Source of the DNA: JAQBZY01 sp038117205
GTDB taxonomy: Bacteria; Pseudomonadota; Alphaproteobacteria; Rhodospirillales; Casp-alpha2
Length of the DNA: 64,000 bases
Direction of reading: 5' to 3'
NCBI GenBank assembly: GCA_038117205.1
Contig: JAYOFL010000001.1
Coordinates: 70,681-134,680 of the forward strand
The position numbers and the translations under genes are program-made. Numbering within the stretch: the stretch's first letter is position 1; the number at the start of each line of letters is the position of its first letter. Positions 49,291-57,089 of the stretch are shown piece after piece. Below the pieces are notes generated by a model that did not search any database, was not told where the DNA came from, and worked only from the letters and a program-made list of their open reading frames with translations.

Positions 49291-50982
49291 ATGGACGCCA
49301 GTGGTGACAAGAACGGCGACAAGAACGGCAATTCCGCCCTCATGAGCGACGTCATCGACGCCGCGGCGGCCGCCCTGCCGGCGGCTGAAACCCTGCTCGC
49401 CGAGGCGCGGCGCGCCGTCGGCGGCATGGTCGTGGTCGGCGGCAAGACGTCGGCAGAGAAGGTCGAGGCGCACCAGACGGCCGTGCACGGCCTGTCCTGG
49501 TTCGCCACCTACGTCGAGGGACTGCGCCAGATGCTCGACTGGACGCGGCGGCTGGAAGGCGAAAGCCGTCTCGGCACCCTCGAACGGCTGATGCTGCAGG
49601 CGGCCTACGGCGAGTACCTCAACCAGCTCGCCGGCGGCATCGCCTTGAGCCAGGTCGAAATCGTCCGGCCCGCCGACTTGGGTCTCGGCCAGGCGGAAAT
49701 CGACACCTTTCTGACCGAGCCGGTCCGCCGCCTGATGGCCGGCGGCAACACGGAAGCGGTGCGGAGCGAAATCGCCACGCTGATCGAGCACGGCGACTTC
49801 GGCCAGCCGGGCCTCGCCGACGAAACGTTGCAGATGATCCGCGGCCAGTTCCGCCGCTTCGCCGAGGAGCAGGTCGTGCCGCACGCGCACGAATGGCACC
49901 TCAAGGACGAGCTGATCCCGATCGGGATCGTTGAGCAGATGTCGGAACTCGGCGTCTTCGGCCTGACGGTGCCGGAGGAATGGGGCGGCCTCGGGCTCGG
50001 CAAGATGGCCATGTGCGTCGTCACCGAGGAATTGAGCCGCGCCTACATCGGCGTCGGCTCGCTCGGCACCCGCTCGGAAATCGCCGCCGAACTGATCCGG
50101 CTCGGCGGCACCGAAGCGCAGAAGGAACATTACCTGCCGAAGATCGCGTCCGGCGAACTGCTGCCGACCGCCGTCTTCACGGAGCCGAATACCGGTTCCG
50201 ATCTGGCGTCGCTGAAGACCCGCGCCGTCAAGGACGGCGACGTCTATCGCGTCACCGGCAACAAGACCTGGATCACGCACGCGGCGCGCACCGACATGAT
50301 GACGTTGCTGACCCGCACCGATCAGAACGAGCCCGGCTACAAGGGCCTGTCCATGCTGCTGGTCGAGAAGCCGCGCGGCACCGACGAGACCCCGTTCCCG
50401 AAGCCGGGCATGACCGGCGGCGAGATCAAGGTGCTCGGCTATCGCGGTATGAAGGAATACGAGCTCGGCTTCGACAACATGGAGGTGCCGGCCTCGCAGC
50501 TTCTCGGCGGCGAGGAAGGTCAGGGCTTCAAGCAGCTGATGGCGACGTTCGAATCGGCCCGCATCCAGACCGCGGCGCGCGCCGTCGGCGTCGCCCAGAA
50601 CGCGCTCGAGCTCGGGCTCCGCTACGCCGTCGAGCGCAAGCAGTTCGGCAAGGCCATCTTCGCCTTCCCGCGCGTGCACGGGAAGCTGGCGTGGATGGCG
50701 GTCGAAACCATGATCGCCCGCCAGCTCACGTATTTCTCCGGCCGCGAGAAGGACTCGGACCGCCGCTGCGACATCGAGGCCGGCATGGCGAAGCTGCTCG
50801 CCGCCCGCGTGGCGTGGTCGAACGCCGACGCGGCGCTGCAGATCCACGGCGGCAACGGCTACGCCCTCGAATACCCGATTTCGCGGGTGCTGTGCGACGC
50901 CCGCATCCTCAACATCTTCGAGGGCGCGGCGGAAATCCAGGCGCAGGTCATCGGCCGCGGCCTGCTGGCGCAAAGGAACTGA
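49291..50982 (+). CDS. mcd: (2S)-methylsuccinyl-CoA dehydrogenase Mcd
   Basis: The 563-residue acyl-CoA dehydrogenase oxidises methylsuccinyl-CoA to mesaconyl-C1-CoA and gives electrons to ETF. The N-terminal about 170 residues are the extension that marks Mcd (HGLSWFATYVEGLRQMLDW, LGTLERLMLQAAYGEYLNQL). The dehydrogenase core follows: FGLTVPEEWGGLG, TEPNTGSDLASLKT, GNKTWITHAAR and the catalytic-base region with QIHGGNGYALEYPISR (about 512-527). GGGAG precedes the ATG. It is 67 nt after ccr and co-directional. Confidence 0.94.
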   Translation: MDASGDKNGDKNGNSALMSDVIDAAAAALPAAETLLAEARRAVGGMVVVGGKTSAEKVEAHQTAVHGLSWFATYVEGLRQMLDWTRRLEGESRLGTLERLMLQAAYGEYLNQLAGGIALSQVEIVRPADLGLGQAEIDTFLTEPVRRLMAGGNTEAVRSEIATLIEHGDFGQPGLADETLQMIRGQFRRFAEEQVVPHAHEWHLKDELIPIGIVEQMSELGVFGLTVPEEWGGLGLGKMAMCVVTEELSRAYIGVGSLGTRSEIAAELIRLGGTEAQKEHYLPKIASGELLPTAVFTEPNTGSDLASLKTRAVKDGDVYRVTGNKTWITHAARTDMMTLLTRTDQNEPGYKGLSMLLVEKPRGTDETPFPKPGMTGGEIKVLGYRGMKEYELGFDNMEVPASQLLGGEEGQGFKQLMATFESARIQTAARAVGVAQNALELGLRYAVERKQFGKAIFAFPRVHGKLAWMAVETMIARQLTYFSGREKDSDRRCDIEAGMAKLLAARVAWSNADAALQIHGGNGYALEYPISRVLCDARILNIFEGAAEIQAQVIGRGLLAQRN

Positions 50983-50984
50983 AC

Positions 50985-51518
50985 GTGAGCCCTGACGGCT
51001 ACAAGCGTTCCACCGACGAGATCGCCGCCCGGATCGCCGACGTCGTGGTCCGCCCGGCTGAGGACGCCTACGCCGACGCCGTGATCCAGTTGACCGACGA
51101 GGTTTACGGCGAGTATGCCGGTTGTGTGCTGCTGGTAGACGAGGAAGAGCCGGAGCTGCGCCAGCCGAAATCGGCCTATGCCCGCATGGGCGGCCGCTTC
51201 TGGGTCGCCGAATGCAGCGGCCAGGTCTGCGGCACGGTGGCGCTGACGCCGACCGACGCGCCGGGCGTGGCCAGGCTGCACAAGCTCTATGTCGCCGCCG
51301 CCGCCCGCGGACGGGGCGTCGGCCGCACGCTCTGCGATCTGGTCGAGCGCACGGCCAGGGACGAGATGCGGGCCGACATGATGATGCTGTATACGGACTC
51401 CCGCTTCCTCGACGCGCACCGGCTTTACGAGAACCTCGGCTACGCCCGCCAGCGCGGCACCGTGCACCGGGCCGACGCGTCGCGCTCCATCGAGCACGTC
51501 TACACGAAGAAGCTCTGA
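50985..51518 (+). CDS. GNAT-family N-acetyltransferase
   Basis: The 177-residue protein has the GNAT fold: GRFWVAECSGQVCGTVAL, LHKLYVAAAARGRGVGRTL with the acetyl-CoA loop R-G-x-G-V-G (about 105-113), and AHRLYENLGYARQ at the end. The GTG start follows mcd by 2 nt, so it is probably co-transcribed with ccr-mcd. The acceptor is unknown. It could act on a CoA-related or protein target, but the operon position may be incidental. Confidence 0.82.
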   Translation: MSPDGYKRSTDEIAARIADVVVRPAEDAYADAVIQLTDEVYGEYAGCVLLVDEEEPELRQPKSAYARMGGRFWVAECSGQVCGTVALTPTDAPGVARLHKLYVAAAARGRGVGRTLCDLVERTARDEMRADMMMLYTDSRFLDAHRLYENLGYARQRGTVHRADASRSIEHVYTKKL

Positions 51519-51519
51519 A

Positions 51520-52407
51520 CTAGCGCGTTCCGATCAGCTTCCGCTCGACCTTGCGTCCGAACAGTTTCTCCGCGTTCCGGAACGCGAAGCCTTCCGCCAA
51601 ATCCTTCGGGAACTGCGCCAGCCATGAGCGGTTCATGGCGATCAACCCGCCGTAACTTTCCCACTGCTCGTTCACCCAGGTATCCGAACCGACCATGAAG
51701 CGGTCGGCGTGCCGCTCGAGCAGCGCCCGCCATTCCGTATCGAGCCCCTTGCCGCGCCCGAGGATTTCCTGTTCCCGGTACGACAGATCGGCGTAGAGGT
51801 TCGCGTGCCTGTCCATCATCGGGCCGATCACGGCCGGCGGCTCCGACATGCCGGCGTGCGCCCAGATGATCGTGAGTTTCGGGTCGAGACCGTAGAAGAA
51901 CTTCACCGGCTCGGCGCCGGAATGGATGTGCAGCACCGCCTTCCGCTCCGCCGCCAGCTTGGCGATGCCGGCGAGCAGCCCCTTGTCGGCGTTGTCGATG
52001 CCGTGCAGATGAAACTCGCCGATGCCGGCGTGCGGATACTTGTCCATCCGGCCGCGGATGTAGTCGAGCATGCCGGCGAAGTGCGTCCAGTTGGATGAGC
52101 CGTAACCGCCGCGATAGGGCCGCACCTCAGGCACGATGCGGTTCGGCGCGAATTCGTAGAGCTTGATGGTGCCGTCGTCCGGCGTCGACGAGACCAGGGC
52201 CATGGCGACGCCGGCCTTGTCCATCAGCTCGATTACCGTGCCCGGCGGGAATTGCGCCCAGGCGTCCTGCTTGTAGTGCATGTGCGCGTCGAAGATCGGC
52301 AGGTCCTTGACGGCCTCGCCGATATGCCCGGGATCAGCGCGGACCGCCGCCGCCATCCCCAATGTGCCGACGACCAGTGAAAACAACACGCGACGCAACG
52401 TCGCCAT
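51520..52407 (-). CDS. secreted amidohydrolase-family protein
   Basis: The 295-residue protein has a signal peptide (MATLRRVLFSLVVGTLGMAAAVRA) and a TIM-barrel metal-dependent hydrolase domain: IFDAHMHYKQD (H-x-H, about 39-49), AVLHIHSGAEP (His), IIWAHAGMSEPP (His) and FMVGSDTWVNEQ (Asp, about 237-248). The set of ligands fits the amidohydrolase-2 type. Substrate is unknown. It is unusual in being exported. It converges with the GNAT gene (1-nt gap) and diverges from lysE. Confidence 0.83.
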   Translation of the reverse strand: MATLRRVLFSLVVGTLGMAAAVRADPGHIGEAVKDLPIFDAHMHYKQDAWAQFPPGTVIELMDKAGVAMALVSSTPDDGTIKLYEFAPNRIVPEVRPYRGGYGSSNWTHFAGMLDYIRGRMDKYPHAGIGEFHLHGIDNADKGLLAGIAKLAAERKAVLHIHSGAEPVKFFYGLDPKLTIIWAHAGMSEPPAVIGPMMDRHANLYADLSYREQEILGRGKGLDTEWRALLERHADRFMVGSDTWVNEQWESYGGLIAMNRSWLAQFPKDLAEGFAFRNAEKLFGRKVERKLIGTR

Positions 52408-52552
52408 TCTCTAAACCTCCCGCCGGAGAAGCGAGCGGCGATTGTCGGGCAGCTCCGTCGCGTCGGCAAATCACGGATTGCGGAGCGGCACATGTTGACA
52501 GGGCGCGGGTTCGGTGGATTGCTCGTGGAAAGGCTATTTTGGAGCGCCCGAC

Positions 52553-53185
52553 ATGCCCATCGACCCGCAGCTTTACGCCACCTACGTCCTCGCGACCGCC
52601 GCCCTGATCCTGATGCCGGGGCCCATCGTCACCCTGGTCATCGCCAATTCCCTGAAGCACGGCGCCAGGACCGGCGTCATGACGGTCGTCGGCGCCAACC
52701 TGGGCTCGACCGTTCTGATCACCTTCGCCGCCATCGGCCTGACGACGGTGCTGACCCTCGTCTCCGATCTCTTCGAGTGGATCCGCTGGGCCGGCGTCCT
52801 CTATCTCGCCTATCTCGGGATCAGGGAATGGCGTCAGGTCTTCCGGCGCAGCGGCGCGAACGGCGCCCTGCCGCCCGACGCCAAGCCGAAGGGCGTCTTC
52901 TGGCACGGCTTCATCGTCGCCATCACCAATCCGAAGACGGCGTTCTTCTTCGTCGCGTTCTTCCCGCAGTTCGTCGACCCGAACCTGCCGGCGGCGCCGC
53001 AGATCGCCATCCTGTGCGTCACCTTCACCGTGCTCGCGTTCCTGCTGGACGGCATGTACGCGGTGATTGCGGGGCGCGCGCGGGTCTGGCTCGCCGGCGA
53101 AGCGAAGGCGAAGATCCGGCACGGCATCACGGGAACGCTACTGCTCGGCACCGGCATCGGCCTCGCGCTCGCCCGACGGAGCTGA
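52553..53185 (+). CDS. LysE-family amino acid exporter
   Basis: The 210-residue inner-membrane protein has six predicted helices and the LysE/RhtB motif LILMPGPIVTLVIANSLKHGARTG at the N-terminus, then YLAYLGIREWRQ and AITNPKTAFFFVAFFPQFV (about 123-141). Such proteins export basic or neutral amino acids; the substrate is not set by sequence. ATG 52553 (MPIDPQLY) is chosen because TTTTGGAGCGCCCGAC precedes it and the extension upstream is not family-like. The exonuclease-like gene follows after 29 nt. Confidence 0.86.
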   Translation: MPIDPQLYATYVLATAALILMPGPIVTLVIANSLKHGARTGVMTVVGANLGSTVLITFAAIGLTTVLTLVSDLFEWIRWAGVLYLAYLGIREWRQVFRRSGANGALPPDAKPKGVFWHGFIVAITNPKTAFFFVAFFPQFVDPNLPAAPQIAILCVTFTVLAFLLDGMYAVIAGRARVWLAGEAKAKIRHGITGTLLLGTGIGLALARRS

Positions 53186-53214
53186 CCGGGCCGGTGAAGC
53201 TCGAAGACCGTTCC

Positions 53215-53709
53215 ATGCGTCCGCCGCTGATCATCGACGTGGAGGCCTCCGGCTTCGGGCCGCACGGTTATCCCATCGAGATCGGCGCGGCGTTGGACGA
53301 CGGCGGCAAGTATTGCGCGCTCGTCCGCCCGGCGCCGAGTTGGACGCATTGGGACGCCGAGGCCGAAAAGGTGCACGGCGTGCCGCGCCCCGTCCTCGAA
53401 AAATTCGGCAAGCCGATGCGCGAGGTGGCCGGCGAACTCAACCGGCTCCTCGACGGTCGCAACGTCTATACGGACGGCTGGGTCGTCGACAGCCCCTGGC
53501 TGGTCAAGCTGTTCGCCGAGGCCGGTATGGCGCCGAGTTTTTCCATCCGCGCGCTGGAGATGATCCTGAGCGAGAAGCAGATGGAAATCTGGCACGACAC
53601 CAAGGACGACGTGATCCGCGAGATGGATCTGCGCCGGCATCGCGCGTCCAACGACGCGGCGATCATCCAGCAAACTTTCGTGAAGACGAGAGAGGCGGTG
53701 CGGGTCTAA
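53215..53709 (+). CDS. 3'-5' exonuclease-like (DEDD) protein
   Basis: The 164-residue protein has the DnaQ-like exonuclease start LIIDVEASGFGPHGYPIEIGAAL with D-x-E (about 6-8), YTDGWVVDSPWLVKLF (Asp) and HRASNDAAI near the end (His/Asp), the order of the DEDDh family. It probably trims nucleic acid, but no helicase or polymerase partner is adjacent. ATG 53215 is taken; a GTG at 53194 would add seven residues. The end overlaps the convergent nuclease gene by 4 nt. Confidence 0.8.
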   Translation: MRPPLIIDVEASGFGPHGYPIEIGAALDDGGKYCALVRPAPSWTHWDAEAEKVHGVPRPVLEKFGKPMREVAGELNRLLDGRNVYTDGWVVDSPWLVKLFAEAGMAPSFSIRALEMILSEKQMEIWHDTKDDVIREMDLRRHRASNDAAIIQQTFVKTREAVRV

Positions 53710-54632
53710 CGCGTCGTCGGCGCCGCCGCCTGTTCCGGCGGCGCGTTGAGGGCGGGCAGGAAATCGAAGCCGGCCATGGCCTCGACCCTTTCGATCCCGA
53801 CGCGGGCGGCGTCGAGGGCACGCGCCCGCGCCGCGTCCGGCACGAAGTCCGGCCGGTGCGCCAGCAACCAGGCATCGACGGCGACGCCGCCGTCCGCGGC
53901 ACGCCATGCCACGATCTTGAAAAAGTGCGTGGCGACGCGAAGGCGCGGTTCCGCCCCCGGCGGTCCGGCCGTCAGGGCGGCTTCGTCCGGGTCCGGCCGT
54001 CCGTCGCCGTCGCGGTCGAAGATCGCGCCGGTCGTCACGTGGACGGCGCCGGACCGCATCGCGCGCACCCGGACAATACGCTCCAGCGCCGCCCAGATCG
54101 TTCGGTTGAAGCCCGGATACTGCGGCGCGATGTTCGTGAAGAGATACGAATTCACCATCGCCGCCTCGCTTACCGCCATGTCGGCGCTCGGCGTCATGTG
54201 GCCCCGGTCGAAGCCGGAGCGGCGATAGTCGGCGCAGCCGGGAATGCCCACCGCCCGGAAGCGCGGGTCGGGCCGGAAGCATTGCGTGCGCGGCCGCCGC
54301 GCCGAGGCCGCACTTGCCGTCAACGTGTAGGAAACCCAGACTGGCATGCCGAGACCGGGATCGTAGAGGACGGCGAAGTCGCTCTGGTCCGCGCGGAAGG
54401 CATCGTCGACGGCGCGGAGCGACCGGGGCGGTCCATAGGGAATGTGGCGGTCCGAGACACCGCTATCCATCGCCGGCAGCAACGCATCGTAAGCGGCGAC
54501 GCGGCCCGACGGGATGTCGCAGCCGCAAGTATCCGCCGCGGCCGCCGGCCCGGCCAAGACCGACACGAGCGCCAACACCAACGCCGGAACGAGCCGAAAG
54601 TGAACTATCGTATTAAGTGTATTAATATACAT
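53706..54632 (-). CDS. secreted DNA/RNA non-specific endonuclease (NUC1 type)
   Basis: The 308-residue protein starts with a signal peptide (hydrophobic HFRLVPALVLALVSVLAGPAAAA, about 11-33). The betabeta-alpha-metal nuclease site is visible in YRRSGFDRGHMTPSADM (about 152-168; D-R-G-H with the general-base His), the metal Asn region NSYLFTNIAPQ, and ERIVR. It degrades extracellular or periplasmic nucleic acid. ATG 54632 is used because it starts the signal peptide. The first codons (TATATTAATACACTTAATACG) are far more AT-rich than the rest. Confidence 0.85.
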   Translation of the reverse strand: MYINTLNTIVHFRLVPALVLALVSVLAGPAAAADTCGCDIPSGRVAAYDALLPAMDSGVSDRHIPYGPPRSLRAVDDAFRADQSDFAVLYDPGLGMPVWVSYTLTASAASARRPRTQCFRPDPRFRAVGIPGCADYRRSGFDRGHMTPSADMAVSEAAMVNSYLFTNIAPQYPGFNRTIWAALERIVRVRAMRSGAVHVTTGAIFDRDGDGRPDPDEAALTAGPPGAEPRLRVATHFFKIVAWRAADGGVAVDAWLLAHRPDFVPDAARARALDAARVGIERVEAMAGFDFLPALNAPPEQAAAPTTR

Positions 54633-54637
54633 ATTTA

Positions 54638-54643
54638 AGTATA
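54638..54643 (-). promoter_or_regulatory. -10 element for the nuclease gene, leaderless mRNA likely
   Basis: TATACT on the minus strand lies 5 nt before the ATG at 54632, with TTGCTT 15 nt upstream as a poor -35. Transcription would then start at or next to the initiation codon, and there is no Shine-Dalgarno, so the mRNA is probably leaderless. Confidence 0.5.
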
Positions 54644-54723
54644 GGGTGCATAAATCCGAAGCAAGCCGCTTCTCTTCCAAACGTGCCGGAAATCCGTAAA
54701 CGGCTCCCGAACGCCGGGGATGC

Positions 54724-54752
54724 TTGACGGGCGCGGACGTTCTACCTACTTT
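54724..54752 (+). promoter_or_regulatory. candidate promoter of the leuA leader
   Basis: TTGACG (54724-54729), 17 nt, TACTTT (54747-54752), then 6 nt to the ATG of the first small ORF. The -35 is good (5/6) and the spacing ideal. The predicted start of transcription falls on the A of the ATG (54759). Confidence 0.6.
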
Positions 54753-54758
54753 CTCCGC

Positions 54759-54815
54759 ATGACGACGTTGATGCAGACGGAGCTGGGCCTCGCCCTTATC
54801 AACCCGGTGTCCTGA
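54759..54815 (+). CDS. candidate leuA leader peptide (18 residues, leaderless)
   Basis: The ORF encodes MTTLMQTELGLALINPVS with four leucines in ten residues. It begins exactly at the predicted transcription start and has no ribosome-binding site. A leader starting at +1 is known for trpL in Sinorhizobium. The stop is followed at once by a 6-bp stem (GGGACG 54816-54821, CGTCCC 54840-54845). It lies 230 nt upstream of leuA. Function as a leucine sensor is inference. Confidence 0.5.
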   Translation: MTTLMQTELGLALINPVS

Positions 54816-54864
54816 GGGACGCCGGGCCGAAGCCGTTTCCGTCCCTACGTCATTCGAGGTCGTC

Positions 54865-54954
54865 ATGTTCAACCGCACCGTCTCATCTTCTCTCGTGCTT
54901 TCGCGTCGACTTATCGGCGGCCGCCGGCATTCGCTTGCCCGCCGGCGGTCGTAA
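54865..54954 (+). CDS. second small ORF upstream of leuA (29 residues)
   Basis: ATG 54865 is preceded by GAGGTCGTC, a fair Shine-Dalgarno. The peptide MFNRTVSSSLVLSRRLIGGR.. has four leucine codons, three of them CTT, rare here. A 10-bp hairpin (54919-54928 with 54941-54950) lies in its 3' end just before the TAA. No T-run follows, so an intrinsic attenuator is not clear; an anti-start or Rho-linked mechanism would be possible. Confidence 0.35.
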   Translation: MFNRTVSSSLVLSRRLIGGRRHSLARRRS

Positions 54955-55042
54955 TCCGGGCCGCCCCCGACGGGGCTTCACCGACCATCCGCGAACAGCA
55001 TGACATTCCCGGTGACTCGGCCGGGCACACAGGAGAAGAGCC

Positions 55043-56737
55043 ATGGAACCCAAGACCGCACGCATGAATCCGGGCGAGAAATACGCCGCCTTCAAACCCA
55101 TCGACCTGCCGGACCGGCAGTGGCCGGGCCGCGTCATCGATAAGGCGCCGATCTGGTGCTCCGTCGATCTGCGCGACGGTAATCAGGCGCTGATCGAGCC
55201 GATGGGGCCGGAACGCAAGCGCCGCATGTTCGAGACCCTGGTCGAGATCGGCTTCAAGGAGATCGAGGTCGGCTTCCCGGCCGCCTCGCAGACCGATTTC
55301 GATTTCGTCCGCGAGATCATCGACGACGGCCTGATCCCGGAAGACGTCACCATCCAGGTCCTGACGCAGTCGCGCCAACACCTGATCGAACGCACCTTCG
55401 AGGCGATCAAGGGCGCGCCGCGCGCCATCGTGCATCTCTACAACTCGACGTCGACGCTGCAGCGCCGGGTCGTCTTCGCCCAGGACCGCGACGGCATCCG
55501 CCAGATCGCCGTCGACGGCGCGAAGATCGTCCGCGAGCTGGCCGAGAAGGTGACGGACGGCGAGGTCTTCTATCAGTACTCCCCGGAAAGCTTCACCGGC
55601 ACCGAGATCGACTACGCCAAGGACGTCTGCGACGCGGTGACCGCCGTCTGGGAGCCGACGGCGAAGAAGCCCGCCATCATCAACCTGCCGGCGACGGTGG
55701 AAATGTCGTCGCCGAACATCTACGCCGACCAGATCGAGTGGATGCACCGCAATCTGGCCCGGCGCGACGCCATCGTCCTCGGCCTGCACCCGCACAACGA
55801 CCGCGGTACCGGCGTGGCGGCGGCGGAACTCGGCGTCATGGCCGGCGCCGACCGCATCGAGGGCACGCTGTTCGGCAACGGCGAGCGCACCGGCAACGTC
55901 GACGTGGTGACGCTGGCGCTCAACATGTTCACCCAGGGCGTCGAGCCGAACCTGGATTTCTCCGACATCGACCGGGTCCGCCGGGTCGCCGAGTACTGCA
56001 ACCAGTTGCCCGTGCATCCGCGCCATCCCTACGTCGGCGAATTGGTGTTCACCGCCTTCTCCGGCTCGCACCAGGACGCCATCAAGAAGGGCTTCACCGC
56101 CATGTCGACGGCGAACAGCCCGCTCTGGGAAGTGCCGTACCTGCCGATCGACCCGAAGGACGTCGGCCGGTCTTACGAAGCCGTCATCCGCATCAACTCG
56201 CAGTCCGGCAAGGGCGGTGTCGCCTACGTCATGCAGAACGACTTCGGCATGGAATTGCCGCGCCGCCTGCAGATCGAGTTCAGCCAGGTCGTGCAGCGCG
56301 AAGCCGACACCACCGGCAAGGAACTGTCGCCGAAGACGATCTGGGACATCTTCGAGAAGGAATACCTGACGCAGCCGGCCGGCCGCTTCCGGTTCGTCGA
56401 GCACCGGAGTGTCCCGGACACGCACGCCAGCGAAGTCCGCGACCTGACCGCGACCCTCAAGGACAACGGCAAGGACGTCGTCCTGCACGGCAAGGGCTCC
56501 GGTCCCATCGAGGCGTTCGTCCGCTCGCTCAGCGCGCATGCGTTGGAGGACTTCAAGGTCGTCGACTACCACGAGCACGCGGTCGGCGGCGGCGCCGGCG
56601 CGGACGCGGTGGCCTTCGTCGAGATCAAGCGCGCCGACGACACCTCGCTGTTCGGCGTCGGCCGCGACAAGAACATCACCAAGGCCTGTCTGAAGGCCGT
56701 CGTCAGCGCCGCCAACCGGGCCATCGCCGCCGCGTGA
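55043..56737 (+). CDS. leuA: 2-isopropylmalate synthase LeuA (type 2)
   Basis: The 564-residue enzyme condenses 2-oxoisovalerate with acetyl-CoA, first step of leucine synthesis. WCSVDLRDGNQALIEPMG (about 38-55) supplies the metal Asp and catalytic Arg, GLHPHNDRGTGVAAAELG (about 247-264) the metal H-x-H, and GTLFGNGERTGNVD the second signature. Residues after about 430 are the LeuA dimer/regulatory domain that binds leucine. The long form with N-terminal KYAAFKPIDLPDRQWP is the type 2 enzyme. AGGAGAAGAGCC precedes the ATG. Preceded by a candidate leader. Confidence 0.96.
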   Translation: MEPKTARMNPGEKYAAFKPIDLPDRQWPGRVIDKAPIWCSVDLRDGNQALIEPMGPERKRRMFETLVEIGFKEIEVGFPAASQTDFDFVREIIDDGLIPEDVTIQVLTQSRQHLIERTFEAIKGAPRAIVHLYNSTSTLQRRVVFAQDRDGIRQIAVDGAKIVRELAEKVTDGEVFYQYSPESFTGTEIDYAKDVCDAVTAVWEPTAKKPAIINLPATVEMSSPNIYADQIEWMHRNLARRDAIVLGLHPHNDRGTGVAAAELGVMAGADRIEGTLFGNGERTGNVDVVTLALNMFTQGVEPNLDFSDIDRVRRVAEYCNQLPVHPRHPYVGELVFTAFSGSHQDAIKKGFTAMSTANSPLWEVPYLPIDPKDVGRSYEAVIRINSQSGKGGVAYVMQNDFGMELPRRLQIEFSQVVQREADTTGKELSPKTIWDIFEKEYLTQPAGRFRFVEHRSVPDTHASEVRDLTATLKDNGKDVVLHGKGSGPIEAFVRSLSAHALEDFKVVDYHEHAVGGGAGADAVAFVEIKRADDTSLFGVGRDKNITKACLKAVVSAANRAIAAA

Positions 56738-56749
56738 CGGGTGTCCATC

Positions 56750-56786
56750 GTAGAGCCGGCGGCTGTGGCGGCCGCCGGCCTTCTAC
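56750..56786 (+). terminator. hairpin terminator after leuA
   Basis: GCCGGCGGC (56755-56763) and GCCGCCGGC (56771-56779) form a perfect 9-bp stem, lengthened by GTAGA/TCTAC across a 2-nt bulge, 13 nt after the leuA stop. The T-run is weak, so termination efficiency is uncertain. Confidence 0.55.
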
Positions 56787-56819
56787 GCTATCCTCCCCGC
56801 AATCGACGGAGGACATGCG

Positions 56820-57089
56820 ATGTCGGAAATCCTCGAACCCCTGATTCTCGACTTTCTCGAATGGGTCGCGCGCGAGCCGCGCCCGCACGCCGACGTCATG
56901 GACGTCTGGCGGACGTCTTGCCCGCGTCTGACCGTCTGGGAAGACGCCATCGACCGTGGGTTGGTCGAGCGGAAGGCGATGGAGCGCACGCAATACATCC
57001 GCCTGACGCCGAAGGGCGCGGCGTTGCTGCGCACGCACGGCCGCAAGGCACCGGCCGAGGGAACGGCCACCGCAAGCGCCCCGCATTAA
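56820..57089 (+). CDS. small winged-helix-like protein
   Basis: The 89-residue protein looks like a compact winged helix: ILEPLILDFLEWVAREPRP, ADVMDVWRTSCPRLTVWEDAI and, at the end, GLVERKAMERTQYIRLTPKGAALLRTHG, the last being the wing and turn common in MarR-like domains. No ligand domain is present. It may bind DNA or act as a protein-interaction module. It lies 82 nt after leuA and converges with the histidine kinase gene with a 4-nt overlap. Confidence 0.65.
   Translation: MSEILEPLILDFLEWVAREPRPHADVMDVWRTSCPRLTVWEDAIDRGLVERKAMERTQYIRLTPKGAALLRTHGRKAPAEGTATASAPH

Noticed and set aside
54919..54960. Classical intrinsic attenuator before leuA
   Set aside because: The hairpin is strong but is followed by TAATCCGGG without a T-run, so simple Rho-independent attenuation is not supported.
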